This document shows positions 51,673-60,550 of a stretch of 64,000 nucleotides of DNA, piece after piece. The DNA comes from JAGWJU01 sp035533295 (GTDB taxonomy: Bacteria > Elusimicrobiota > Elusimicrobia > UBA1565 > UBA9628): contig DATLUA010000027.1 in assembly GCA_035533295.1 (NCBI GenBank), positions 1 through 64,000 on the forward strand. Direction: 5' to 3'. A program made the position numbers and the translations under genes. Each line of letters starts with the position of its first letter. The stretch's first letter is position 1. The notes under the pieces were generated by a model. It had not been told where the DNA came from and did no database searches. It saw only the letters and a program-made list of their open reading frames with translations.

Positions 51673-52265
51673 GGCGTGAACCTCTGCGTTGGGATAAGCG
51701 TGTCGATTTCCAACGTCACCTGGTTGTTCCCGACAGACTGAGCGTCTTTCTTTAGATGAATGGACGAAATCTCAACCCGGGGCCGCAGATGCTCCAGGCG
51801 ATTGAGCACGGCCAAAAGTTGGGAATACCTCATGCCCGCGGTTACGGTGAGCGACTCATGCAAAATAGAATCGGGCGTGTCCGCGTCCTCCTTGGGCATA
51901 ATCGAATCCGCAGTGACGCCCTCTTCTTCCAGGCAATTAAGAACGGACGCGTTGAGCCAGTCGCCCTTTTGTTTCGACGGCAGATGGGAATAGATGGCGT
52001 TTAAGCCGCCGCTCAGCGATTTATACGAATCGGCGGAGTCGAATTCGGATTTCGCCGCGGCGATTCTTTCTCCGATCATCTCCAACTTGGCGCTGGCCGG
52101 TGAATAAATCAGCATATAAGACGCCAAAACAAACGCCCCCCCCGCGACGAACGCCCTGGAAAAACGCCGCCATCCTTTGTCCCGGAGAGTCGCCGTCGTG
52201 TTTCGAATTTCCTCTTGAATGGAGGAAACCGCGCGGTTGAGAAAAAGCTTCAAATCGATGTTCAT
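51669..52265 (-). CDS. pilO: PilO-like protein
   Basis: A 198-residue bitopic protein: a cytoplasmic segment of about 40 residues, one membrane helix near residues 42-56 (GGAFVLASYMLIYSP), then a coiled-coil stretch (LEMIGERIAAAKSEFDSA) and an alpha/beta ferredoxin-like domain (LTVTAGMRYSQLLAVLNRLEHLRP in parts). This matches PilO/GspM, which pairs with PilN in the inner-membrane alignment complex. Placement between PilM-PilN and PilP supports it. Four-base overlaps on both sides. Confidence 0.75.
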   Translation of the reverse strand: MNIDLKLFLNRAVSSIQEEIRNTTATLRDKGWRRFSRAFVAGGAFVLASYMLIYSPASAKLEMIGERIAAAKSEFDSADSYKSLSGGLNAIYSHLPSKQKGDWLNASVLNCLEEEGVTADSIMPKEDADTPDSILHESLTVTAGMRYSQLLAVLNRLEHLRPRVEISSIHLKKDAQSVGNNQVTLEIDTLIPTQRFTP

Positions 52266-53914
52266 TCTGATTTCCGGGCGCTGGCGTTCAGGGTAAAAGC
52301 CATCACCGGGCTTGCGGCGGAGCCAGGCCCGCCGTTGTATTGGGACTGATTCTGAATGCTGATTTGAATTTGCTTGAAAAATTTCCCAATCACGGGCGCG
52401 GCGCTCAAATTATCGCGGAATTCATAAATCGCGTTCTGCTCGTCGATCGGCGTGGACGCTTGGCTGTTGCCCTGTATCTCAAGGCTCCGGCCCTCGGACT
52501 GCGCCCCATATCCGTCCAAGGCCGCGTTGGCCGCTTGGTTCTCGTAGGAAACATCGTTGACCCAAACGCCCGAAGGCACGCTGTCTCCTATGTCCCTAAG
52601 AACCGCGGACGGAGGGGCGCCGCCGGAAGAGACCCCCTGCAAAACCGTCAATTGCTTGCGCATCGAATCCAGCAGCGTGGAAATATCCATCGCCGACTTC
52701 CCGCCTAAAACGGCGCCGATCTGCGGATCGACCCGATAACGCGCAAGCTCGCCGGCCCGCAGCCGGTAGGACAAGAAATGCGCCGCCCCGATGACCGCGA
52801 ACCACAAGCTGACCAGCACGGAAGCCGCCAAGATGGTCCGCGCCGCCCTCATTTCATCATCGCCTATTTTTCCGATTCCTCCTAAATCCAACGAGATCGG
52901 CGAAGGCGCCGTGAATCTCAAGGATGCTCCCAGCGCGGCATAGCCGTCCCAGCTGCCTTGCTTGAGACCCAGCGGAGCCGCTTCGTCGCGAATGGCGGCG
53001 TTGATTCCCAGTTCCTTTCCGAAGGCTTCCCGCCAATTCTCCAAGGGCACGCCGCTGCCGCTGATAAATACGGCTTCGACGTTTCCGACGCCCAACTGCT
53101 TCTGGGAAAACGCCACGCAGCCCTCCAAGTCCAGGCGCCGCTGATCTTGGAGGGAGACTCTCGGCCCGAGAAAAACTTCGCGGAAGAACACGGGAATGCC
53201 TTTGTCCGCAAGGATAATCCGGATATTGCCGCCGTCAAAGTGCACGCAGCAGCATACGTTCGGCTTCCCGGCCTGGCGCGCCTTGCCCCAAAACCGGAGC
53301 GTCGAAAGGCACGCCATTTCCACGCTCATCGGCCGCAGCCCGAGGCTTTTCGTGAAATCCACGATCCTGCCCAGGTTGTTCTTTGCCGCCACGCCGAAAA
53401 GCACGCCGCTGCGCGAATTTTTCGCGGCATCGGGCGCGATGGGAAAAACCTGGAAGTCGTGGCTCAACGTTTCGAAGGGAAGAGGAATGTATTTTTTCGC
53501 TTGGAGCGGAATGGCGGATTTCCAAAATCGCCGTTCGATTGATGGCACGACGAAATACCGCAGGATGCACAGCTGATGAGACAGGGTCACCACGACGTTT
53601 TTCGTCGCCCATTCGGTTTGTGACAAGGACTGGCGGAGAATTTCGGCGGCCTTGGAGCCTCCGGAGAGAAAATCCTTGTCGATGGCCGCGCCGGCCGTCG
53701 GAAACGCCTTGAGTTCCGCGTCGCTTTTCGGATCGATGGAAATCGGCACGCGCACGAGGTGCCGGGCCTCCAGCTTGCCTCCGGATCCCAGGGCCGTCTC
53801 GGCCAGATAAACGGCTTCCTGGCTGATGTGCATTCCCAGCACGGGAAGGTTGCTCGGCGTCGTCTTGCCGAACGCGAGCTGGGTGATGAGTCCGTCAATG
53901 TCCGGGGAATTCAT
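52262..53914 (-). CDS. fused PilM-PilN (GspL-like) protein
   Basis: A 550-residue single polypeptide. The first 340 residues are an actin-like PilM/GspL domain: NLPVLGMHISQEAVYLAE (phosphate-1 type), LSHQLCILRYFVVPS, VCCCVHFDGGNIRIIL and EAVFISGSGVPLEN. A membrane helix near residues 356-378 (TILAASVLVSLWFAVIGAAHF) follows. The last 170 residues are periplasmic with a coil and SAVLRDIGDSVPSGVWVNDVSYE, the PilN/GspL pattern. In most pilus systems PilM and PilN are separate, whereas GspL of type II secretion has both on one chain. No Walker-type nucleotide proof is visible. Confidence 0.78.
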   Translation of the reverse strand: MNSPDIDGLITQLAFGKTTPSNLPVLGMHISQEAVYLAETALGSGGKLEARHLVRVPISIDPKSDAELKAFPTAGAAIDKDFLSGGSKAAEILRQSLSQTEWATKNVVVTLSHQLCILRYFVVPSIERRFWKSAIPLQAKKYIPLPFETLSHDFQVFPIAPDAAKNSRSGVLFGVAAKNNLGRIVDFTKSLGLRPMSVEMACLSTLRFWGKARQAGKPNVCCCVHFDGGNIRIILADKGIPVFFREVFLGPRVSLQDQRRLDLEGCVAFSQKQLGVGNVEAVFISGSGVPLENWREAFGKELGINAAIRDEAAPLGLKQGSWDGYAALGASLRFTAPSPISLDLGGIGKIGDDEMRAARTILAASVLVSLWFAVIGAAHFLSYRLRAGELARYRVDPQIGAVLGGKSAMDISTLLDSMRKQLTVLQGVSSGGAPPSAVLRDIGDSVPSGVWVNDVSYENQAANAALDGYGAQSEGRSLEIQGNSQASTPIDEQNAIYEFRDNLSAAPVIGKFFKQIQISIQNQSQYNGGPGSAASPVMAFTLNASARKSE

Positions 53915-55674
53915 TTCGATTTCGAGAACTCCACGATCGCCCGAGCCTTGGATCCATCGGAAACGTTCGAGGAAACCTGCAGCCGCGACGGGTTCATGCC
54001 GAAGCGATTAATCAGAAGATTGGCGACAATCTGCCCCCGGCTGCGGGCCAACTGCGCGGCGTTGGCCTCGGACGACGCGGCATAGCCTGTAATCGCGAGA
54101 GAGTCGGAAGGCTGCGCGGCCGCCGCGTCCGCGATTTTGCCGACGAGCGCTTCGTATTTCGAATCCAGCTCATAGCTGCCTTGCTTGAAGGCCACGTCGT
54201 AGCTACTGGGAGCGGCCGGGGCTTTCTTCCGGATGAGAATTCTAGGAGCGTGAACGCGCTTTCTCCGTCGCGCCTCTCGCCGGGGCCTTCTTTTTCCGGC
54301 GATTTGAATCCAATGCAGGCTCCGCCTGTCCACAATGAGAGAAGCGGCCTTGGGCGCGCTGGCGAGCCAGTCCGGCGAGGGCGCTCCTTTGGCCCCCGCG
54401 GACGCGGCCGGAGTGGCGGCCGGAGGAGGCGCCGGCATCGCCGCGGCGGGCGGGGGCAGAACGGTAATCCAGCGGTGCAGGACCCTTCGCCGATTCTTGC
54501 CGTCCGTCGCGATCAAAACGCATTCGTAGCGTCCGGGCGGCAGGGCCGCCCCGAAATAGCGCGAATGCCCATTCCAATAAATTTGATGAAAGACGGGGCT
54601 GTCCCCCATGACGCGCTCGATGGGCGTCAAGCCTCCGGACCCGCTCGCGTCCACCTTGAGCAGTTGGAACTCCCAGGACGCGATGCCCGCCGGAGGCTCC
54701 TCGACCGAGAATTCGATGATGCTTCCCCCGCCCTTATCCGTCCTGAAGCTCGGCGGGTCCACGCCCAAGGATAAGGGTGGGCCGTTCTCGGCGCCGATCG
54801 CCCCGCTGTTGAGCTGGAGGGGCTGATCGTAGACGAAGACAAGAATAATCCCATCGAAGCTTTCGATCGAGCCGGGAACGTTGACTTGGGAGTTCAAGAG
54901 ATTGACATTGACCCTGTCCGGCGCGAGGCCCGCGGAAAAAAGCGCGGAAGAAACCCCCATGGCGCGGCGCATGTCTATGATTTTAGCGTCGCCCAGCGGC
55001 GCCCCTTGCGGCAGAATCTCAACCTGGGCGTTTCCAAGGGCAAAAATGAGGTCGGTCAACGGGCCCACCATGGCGTCGGCCCCTTTCTTGAAGTTGATGC
55101 CGGAACCGAAAAGAGCGGCGGCCGGCAGCCCCACGGCCTGCGGATTGCCGTCGGGACCGACCACGATTTTAACGCCCTTGACGGCCCGCAGCTTATCCAG
55201 GCTCTTTTGCGCCAGGCTTTCGATTTTAACTTTGATTTCCCGCTCCATGAGCGCTTCGTTCATGCCCTCGCCGCCGCTGGGCGCCGGAGAGCCCGGCGAT
55301 GAAAGCGCCGGCCCGGGTCCGGCGGCCGGCGCTTGGCCGGGGGCTTCCGGAACAACTGCATTTTGCGGCTCGCCCACGGCGCCCTGTCTGGCCTTTAAAT
55401 CCATGCGGCGGGTCAGCAGATTAAGGTACTCATTGGCCATGGTGCGCTCCGAAGGAACGCCGCTGGTCAGTATATCCATGAATCCGTCCATCGCCGACAA
55501 GTCATCCCCCTTTTGATAATCCCGAATCGCCCGCTGCATCTCCTGGCTCAAACCGGCCGTTTCCGGCGTGGGCGTCTGGGCGCCGGCGAACGATCCCATT
55601 TGCGCCGTCGCAGGATTAAAAAAAAATGCGGTCGCCGAGATCATAAATAATGCGACAAACAAAGTTCTCTGCAT
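53911..55674 (-). CDS. OmpA-like domain protein of the pilus operon
   Basis: A 587-residue secreted protein with a signal peptide (MQRTLFVALFMISATAFFF, cleavage near ATAQ). A TPR-like helix pair (MQRAIRDYQKGDDLSAMDGF) follows, then a Pro-rich linker, a beta domain with RVMGDSPVFHQIYWNGHSRYF near residue 355, a second Pro/Ala-rich linker, and an OmpA-type C-terminal domain near residues 498-587 (YELDSKYEALVGKI, LARSRGQIVANLL, GMNPSRLQVSS). The usual GHTD of the peptidoglycan-binding loop is GYAA, so the Asp that binds diaminopimelate is missing; the Arg remains. The stop overlaps the PilM-PilN start. It may anchor or align the secretin. Confidence 0.7.
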   Translation of the reverse strand: MQRTLFVALFMISATAFFFNPATAQMGSFAGAQTPTPETAGLSQEMQRAIRDYQKGDDLSAMDGFMDILTSGVPSERTMANEYLNLLTRRMDLKARQGAVGEPQNAVVPEAPGQAPAAGPGPALSSPGSPAPSGGEGMNEALMEREIKVKIESLAQKSLDKLRAVKGVKIVVGPDGNPQAVGLPAAALFGSGINFKKGADAMVGPLTDLIFALGNAQVEILPQGAPLGDAKIIDMRRAMGVSSALFSAGLAPDRVNVNLLNSQVNVPGSIESFDGIILVFVYDQPLQLNSGAIGAENGPPLSLGVDPPSFRTDKGGGSIIEFSVEEPPAGIASWEFQLLKVDASGSGGLTPIERVMGDSPVFHQIYWNGHSRYFGAALPPGRYECVLIATDGKNRRRVLHRWITVLPPPAAAMPAPPPAATPAASAGAKGAPSPDWLASAPKAASLIVDRRSLHWIQIAGKRRPRREARRRKRVHAPRILIRKKAPAAPSSYDVAFKQGSYELDSKYEALVGKIADAAAAQPSDSLAITGYAASSEANAAQLARSRGQIVANLLINRFGMNPSRLQVSSNVSDGSKARAIVEFSKSK

Positions 55675-55758
55675 GAGCGCGGCCCCGCGCCGCTCTATCG
55701 GCGTACGGGGTATAGACTATATAGGGATTAAGGATTGCTGAATTATTACAATGCGCGC

Positions 55759-58329
55759 TTATTTAAATGAGCTTTGGATGGACGAAAGCTCCCGCTGCGC
55801 GATCTGGTTGCCCGGATCGATGGATAGGACCCGGCGCCAGAGGTTGGCGGCATCGCCGAGCCGCCCGGCGGCTTGATAGGCATCGGCGAGGTTCATGCAG
55901 GCGGTCTCATTATTCGGAGCGTCTTGGACGGCATCTTCCAGCGGCCCGATAGCCTCCTGCGGGCGTCCTCGAGCCAGAAGCAGCGTTCCCAGCAGGAACT
56001 TCGCGTCGGCCGCCTGGGGGAGCAGTTCCGCGGTTTCTTGCGCCAGCGCGATGGTCGAATTGGACATATTTTTTGCGGCGACGCGGCGCCGAAGCTCGTC
56101 GAGCATGTCGAGGCCCTTAAGAACAGCCGGCTCGGGCAGGCGGGTTTGCCGCGCCAAAGCGCTCAAGTTATGGCGCGCGATCTGCAAGTCGGGATTGATC
56201 GCCAGGGCCCGGGAATAGGCTTCCTCGGCCTGGGGGTATTGCTTGCGCAAGGTGTAGAGATATCCCAAATTATTCCAGTAGTCGGGCGAAAGCGGGAAAA
56301 TCGAGACCGCCTGTTTTAAAATGGACACGGCCTGTTCCCCGTATTGCCGCGGATGGCGCAGATAAAGATCGCTCAGAGAATTGTAGGCCGGCTGCGACAA
56401 CGGGTTGATGAGCAGGGAAACGCGCAGGAATTTCACCGCGTCCTGGTCCAGGCCCAGATGCGCGCTGTCGACGGCGCCGATGTTGTAATAGATCTCATCG
56501 TAGCCGGCGTTCGACCACAGAGCCTCCAGATAGGCTTGGCGGGCGGCCGCGTAGCGCTGTGCCTTGGCGTAGGAGTTTCCCAGTTCGTAGAGCATGTTGA
56601 CCTCGCGCGGCCCCCAGGAACGGGCCTCTTCCAACTGGGCGACGGCGCCGGCCGTGTCGTTCATACGGTCGAGCTTGAAGCCCGCGAAATAATGGACTTC
56701 TCGATTCCAGGTTTTCACCCAGTACCAGCCCGCTCCAAAAAACGCCGCCGCCGCGACGGCCCCGAGCGTCCGCTTCCACGCGGCGCCGAAATTAACGTTC
56801 CAAGGCCTGTCGCTGGCTTGAGCGGGACTCGCCGCCGCCATCGTAAGGCCGGCCACCCACCAAAATAAAAACGCGGGGACCGCGAAATGGAGCGAGACGT
56901 TGAGCAAATTATCCACGAGCATGCCCGCAATCCCGGCCGCGCCGGCTACAAAAACCCAGTCTTCCTTGCGCCGCGATTCGAAGTGGGTCCGCGCCGCCCT
57001 GAAGAACGTCGTCCACATCCAGAGTAACATGCCCACTCCCAGGATGCCTGCTTGCGACCAGTACTCCAGGATTTCATCGTGGGCGTTGTTGGCGTGGGTC
57101 CTCAGGCCGCGAAGAAAATGGATGGCCAGAAGGACCGGACCTTGATAGAAGGGATAAAAGAGCTCGAAAAATCCGAAGCCCTGGCCGGTCAACGGATTTT
57201 GCTTGCCCATGAGCCACGCAGAAATCCAAATGAGAACGCGCTGGTAAAGCGGCGAATAAATTTTATGCCGATCCAGGGCCCGGCCGAGTTCAAGGAAGCG
57301 GCCCATGGCGCTCAGGCGGTAGCCCGTCGATATCGAACTCTCGGGCCAGAAAATGGCCATCATTGCGGCCAGACCGAAAAGGAAACCAAACGGCCGCGGA
57401 TTCTTGGAAACCGATCGACGAAACTCGCGCGAGAAAAGAAGAACAGAGAGCGCCACCGCCGAGCCGAGCCACGAGGAGCGGGTTAGGCTGCACAGCAGGG
57501 CCGCCTCCAGAGACAGGGCCACGGCGGCGTAAACCTTGCGCTTGGCGCCGCTTGCCTGGGCGTAGAGCATGACCGCGATGGGCAGGAGGACGACGTTGAA
57601 CGAGGAGAGAAAATTGGGGTTTCCGAAAGTCGAGACCGAACGGCCGCCGTAGGGGTTGAGCGTGTAGGGCCAAATGAACTCCATATTGAAGTACTGAACG
57701 ATGCCGTAGACGGAGGCGATGAAGCCCACGGCCAAAGCCAGATGGAGGTAGTCAATCCAGCGATTCTTGCGGCACAGCCAGCATGCCCCGATAATGCCTC
57801 CCACCCAAAGCAGGGCTCCGTACCCGCTCCAAAACTGGCCCCAAATGTTCGCGGCCGCGGCGTCAGGAGGCCGTAGCGACGGAAAACCAAGCCAAAGCAC
57901 GCTCCAGAGAAGAATGACGCCGATCCACGCCCATATATCGACGTCCACGTCGTTGCGCCGCGTGTTTCCGAACAAGACCGCGGAGAGGTAAAAAGGAAGA
58001 ACCACATTGGTCCCCAGGAATAAATACGCCGTGGCGCCCTGGCTGATCATGGCCGGCCGATAGAAAGCGCCGTGGCCGTAATAGCCGATGGCGGAGCTCG
58101 CGGCCAAGGCAAAAACGAAGCCTGCCAACGGCACGTTCAGGGGCGTCTGGGGCCAGGGCATGGCGCCGTCGGCCGCGCCTTGCGCCGCGGTCAGGCCCGC
58201 CGCGAAAAGCAGCGCCATGTTCAAGACGACGATTTGGGTGATGTAGGGATTGCGGGTCAGGTCGGTGAAAAAAATAAGCGGGGAAACGAAAAAACAGAGG
58301 ACGAAAAGAAGTATCTGGGTCCGTTTCAT
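55759..58329 (-). CDS. O-antigen ligase/PglL-like protein with C-terminal TPRs
   Basis: An 856-residue protein from ATG 58329 (an in-frame TTG lies 18 bases earlier). About a dozen membrane segments up to residue 540, with a large periplasmic loop. The Wzy_C-type region contains LTGQGFGFFELFYPFY and NNAHDEILEYWSQAGILGVGML, where His-x-x-x-(E) and the N-A-H-(D) motif are typical of the O-antigen ligase/O-oligosaccharyltransferase family. Residues 550-850 are six or more TPR units (LGNSYAKAQRYAAARQAY; LGYLYTLRKQYPQAEEAY). It is separated from the OmpA-like gene by 84 bases. Possible job: ligating polysaccharide to lipid A or O-glycosylating pilins. Confidence 0.78.
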   Translation of the reverse strand: MKRTQILLFVLCFFVSPLIFFTDLTRNPYITQIVVLNMALLFAAGLTAAQGAADGAMPWPQTPLNVPLAGFVFALAASSAIGYYGHGAFYRPAMISQGATAYLFLGTNVVLPFYLSAVLFGNTRRNDVDVDIWAWIGVILLWSVLWLGFPSLRPPDAAAANIWGQFWSGYGALLWVGGIIGACWLCRKNRWIDYLHLALAVGFIASVYGIVQYFNMEFIWPYTLNPYGGRSVSTFGNPNFLSSFNVVLLPIAVMLYAQASGAKRKVYAAVALSLEAALLCSLTRSSWLGSAVALSVLLFSREFRRSVSKNPRPFGFLFGLAAMMAIFWPESSISTGYRLSAMGRFLELGRALDRHKIYSPLYQRVLIWISAWLMGKQNPLTGQGFGFFELFYPFYQGPVLLAIHFLRGLRTHANNAHDEILEYWSQAGILGVGMLLWMWTTFFRAARTHFESRRKEDWVFVAGAAGIAGMLVDNLLNVSLHFAVPAFLFWWVAGLTMAAASPAQASDRPWNVNFGAAWKRTLGAVAAAAFFGAGWYWVKTWNREVHYFAGFKLDRMNDTAGAVAQLEEARSWGPREVNMLYELGNSYAKAQRYAAARQAYLEALWSNAGYDEIYYNIGAVDSAHLGLDQDAVKFLRVSLLINPLSQPAYNSLSDLYLRHPRQYGEQAVSILKQAVSIFPLSPDYWNNLGYLYTLRKQYPQAEEAYSRALAINPDLQIARHNLSALARQTRLPEPAVLKGLDMLDELRRRVAAKNMSNSTIALAQETAELLPQAADAKFLLGTLLLARGRPQEAIGPLEDAVQDAPNNETACMNLADAYQAAGRLGDAANLWRRVLSIDPGNQIAQRELSSIQSSFK

Positions 58330-58351
58330 GCGCCCAAGGCCCGCCAAAGCG

Positions 58352-58423
58352 AGCCGGGGATGGGATTCGAACCCACAACCTATCGCTTACGAAGCGATTG
58401 CTCTACCGTTGAGCTACCCCGGC
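58352..58423 (-). tRNA. tRNA-Thr (anticodon CGU)
   Basis: A 72-base cloverleaf: acceptor GCCGGGG/CCCCGGC, D stem GCTC/GAGC, anticodon stem ATCGC/GCGAT with loop TTCGTAA (anticodon CGT), a five-base variable loop AGGTT and T arm GTGGG-TTCGAAT-CCCAT. CCA is not encoded. The integrase ends eight bases from its 5' end. Confidence 0.96.
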
Positions 58424-58431
58424 TTAAATTA

Positions 58432-59697
58432 CTATTTTCTATTTGTTTTATATACAAAATCTTTAATACCACTTTCGACCTGCCCCGCCCCATTTTTGCC
58501 GAAAGTGTCCAAAAAGTGTCCACTCTGGAACTTCCTAGACCCCGCTTTATACAACTTGGCCCCGCCCTCCGCAACGCCCTCATAGCCGCACAAACGGTCC
58601 ATCGCCGAGCCGAAAATTTCGGCGGCGATCCGTTTATGATCCGGCGACAAATGGCCGTAGCGCTTGTCCACCATTTCAGCTGTCGTGTGCCCCACCAGTT
58701 CGGCGATCGTCTTGAGGTCGATGCCGTTCATCATCATATAAGAAATTGCGGTGTGCCGCAAATCATGAAAGCGGAAGCCCTTGATGCCCGCGACCCGCAG
58801 CGCCCTCTTGAAACCGAAGCGAACATCGCGCATCGGTCCGCCGTCCCTGCGATGGAAAACGCTCTCCCCTTTCTCTCCGGCTGTTTCGCGCATGGTCTTA
58901 AGCAGTTCCCTGGCCCTGGGCGGCAAAACCACCTGATCCGGCTCCTTCTTTTTGGTCTTGGGGAAATAAACGTAGCCGTTCTCAAGATCGACGTCCTGCC
59001 ACCGCATACCGGCGATCTCGCCGAAGCGTCGCCCGGTATAAAGAGCGAAGGTCACGATCTCCTTTATATGCGGGCTGCAGGCGGCTAAAAGAGTCCGGAT
59101 TTCCTCCGGCTTCAGGTAGCGCTTGCGGATGAATTCCCGCTCGTCGTAGAGCTTGATTCCGCGCAGGGGGTTGGCCGGTATGAGCTTCCAATCCGCCGCC
59201 TTGTTCATGATCCGGTGCAGGCAGGAGACTTCCCGGTTTACGTGGGATTTGGAGATCGTCTTGCTGTTGCCGGCATACCAAGCGGCGATCTTTGCCTGTC
59301 GTTCGGCCTCGCTCAGCTTCCACGCGGCCCGGCCCGTGTAAGGATGGTGGCGCGGTTCTTTAAGCCTCTGCGCCATGAATTTCTCCGCTCGGGCGACGTC
59401 GATATCGGAAAGGGCCAGATCGCCGAAGGTCTCATTGAGCCGCCGGACATAAATGCGCTCCTGGACAATTGACCGGATGCGGCCCTGGACCCAATCCAGA
59501 TAGGTCTTGGAAAAATTATGAAAAGTCTCCCGGCTGACCTTGCGCACGTCCAAAAACTTGTTTTCCGCGAGATCGAGCTTCCGTTTCGCCAGAACGGATT
59601 CGGCCAATTTGCGGTTCGGGCCGACTTTTTCACGGATGCGCCGGCCGTTGGCACGGTAATCGATGAACCAGTTCTCGCCCTTTCTAATTATGGCCAT
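58432..59697 (-). CDS. int: tyrosine recombinase/integrase
   Basis: A 421-residue site-specific recombinase. The N-terminal 60 residues (MAIIRKGENWFIDYRANGRR) form the arm-binding module; a SAM-like core-binding domain spans about 60-180. Catalytic residues: Arg in YTGRRFGE near residue 220, Lys-bearing beta hairpin with KKKEPDQVVL, His-x-x-Arg in FHDLRHTAIS near 308, His in VGHTTAEM near 333 and the nucleophile Tyr in DKRYGHL near 347. The long tail after Tyr is unusual but seen in island integrases. GGAGGGAACC precedes ATG 59697. It abuts the tRNA at its 5' side. Confidence 0.94.
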   Translation of the reverse strand: MAIIRKGENWFIDYRANGRRIREKVGPNRKLAESVLAKRKLDLAENKFLDVRKVSRETFHNFSKTYLDWVQGRIRSIVQERIYVRRLNETFGDLALSDIDVARAEKFMAQRLKEPRHHPYTGRAAWKLSEAERQAKIAAWYAGNSKTISKSHVNREVSCLHRIMNKAADWKLIPANPLRGIKLYDEREFIRKRYLKPEEIRTLLAACSPHIKEIVTFALYTGRRFGEIAGMRWQDVDLENGYVYFPKTKKKEPDQVVLPPRARELLKTMRETAGEKGESVFHRRDGGPMRDVRFGFKRALRVAGIKGFRFHDLRHTAISYMMMNGIDLKTIAELVGHTTAEMVDKRYGHLSPDHKRIAAEIFGSAMDRLCGYEGVAEGGAKLYKAGSRKFQSGHFLDTFGKNGAGQVESGIKDFVYKTNRK

Positions 59698-59783
59698 GGT
59701 TCCCTCCTATCAGCATACGTCCAGACAGACGGAATAGTTCCCTCCTTCCCTCTCTCAAATCAGCGGGAAAGAGGCACGGAAGA

Positions 59784-60182
59784 TCAGCTTTCTTCCGCGG
59801 AGAGCGGATAGAGGGCCAATCCCTTCATCGGAAAATCCTTGATATTATCCGTGATGAAGACGCATCGGTTAGACACGGCCGTTGCCGCCAACAAGCAATC
59901 GGCGACCGAGAGGGTCAATCCCTTTTTGGCGAAGTCGCGCTTGAAGAGGCCCGCCTGGCGCGCAATATCGAACGTGATCTCCATGTAATCCAGGCTTTCC
60001 AAAAAAGCGCCGGTGTCTTCTTCCTCCTTGGCGCGAAGGCCGGCGTATATCTCCGCCACATTGATGGCGCAACAAGCCAGGGTATGGCCGTCTTTGAGCA
60101 GACGTTCCAATAACTTCTCCCGCTCGTTGCGCCCGTTCAAAACGTCGATAATGACGGAGGTGTCGAGAAGATAAGAGGCCAT
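59784..60182 (-). CDS. vapC: VapC-type PIN toxin
   Basis: A 132-residue PIN ribonuclease. The four acidic positions are visible: LLDTSVI (Asp 7), INVAEIYAG (Glu 44), LSVADCLLAA (Asp 94) and FITDNIKDF (Asp 112). Its start touches the stop of the upstream antitoxin gene, as in normal vapBC operons. Expected activity: cleavage of tRNA or rRNA when free. Probably stabilises the integrated element. Confidence 0.9.
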   Translation of the reverse strand: MASYLLDTSVIIDVLNGRNEREKLLERLLKDGHTLACCAINVAEIYAGLRAKEEEDTGAFLESLDYMEITFDIARQAGLFKRDFAKKGLTLSVADCLLAATAVSNRCVFITDNIKDFPMKGLALYPLSAEES

Positions 60183-60446
60183 CTAGCGTCCCAGATGTCG
60201 CTGATGACGCTTCTCGTCTTGCGCCCTAAGCGACTTTACCCATTGGACGGAGCCAGCCTTGAGTTCGGGATGATCCTCGCCCTTCCAGGAACCCGCGGCC
60301 CGCCGCAAGCCTTCGATCTGGCTTAAACGCTTCAACTCGTGAGAGGCTGCGTCGGCCAAAAAGCGGCTGCGGCCCCGCTTGCCGACCAGGGAATCGATGC
60401 GCCTGACCAAGTCCCCGGGAATGACGACGTGCGTGCGTTGATTCAT
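60183..60446 (-). CDS. vapB: VapB-type ribbon-helix-helix antitoxin
   Basis: An 87-residue protein from ATG 60446 (MNQRTHVVIPGDLVRRIDSL); AGGAG lies seven bases upstream. The N-terminal HVVIPGDLVRRIDSLVGKRGRSRFLADAASHEL (described in parts) has the strand-helix-helix pattern of the MetJ/Arc/CopG fold. The C-terminal part is charged and flexible, with SWKGEDHPELKAGSVQWVKSL, the toxin-binding segment. A longer open frame upstream lacks a ribosome binding site. Operator palindromes lie directly upstream, so autoregulation is likely. Confidence 0.85.
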   Translation of the reverse strand: MNQRTHVVIPGDLVRRIDSLVGKRGRSRFLADAASHELKRLSQIEGLRRAAGSWKGEDHPELKAGSVQWVKSLRAQDEKRHQRHLGR

Positions 60447-60466
60447 CGGAATTCTCCTAGTGGGAC

Positions 60467-60505
60467 ATAGATATCCCATATCTATATTAACATAGAATGG
60501 GATAT
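60467..60505 (-). promoter_or_regulatory. vapBC operator palindromes
   Basis: Two overlapping perfect inverted repeats: ATAGATAT-CCC-ATATCTAT (60467-60485) and ATATCCCAT (60471-60479) with ATGGGATAT (60497-60505). They cover the -10 region of the vapB promoter, as expected for RHH autorepression. Confidence 0.7.
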
Positions 60506-60512
60506 TTGTCAA
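60484..60512 (-). promoter_or_regulatory. vapBC promoter
   Basis: On the minus strand, perfect TTGACA (60512-60507), 17-base spacer and TAATAT (60489-60484), embedded in the operator palindromes. Confidence 0.75.
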
Positions 60513-60550
60513 GAGCATCGTTCGATTGGGAGGAATCAAAGAACCGTTCC

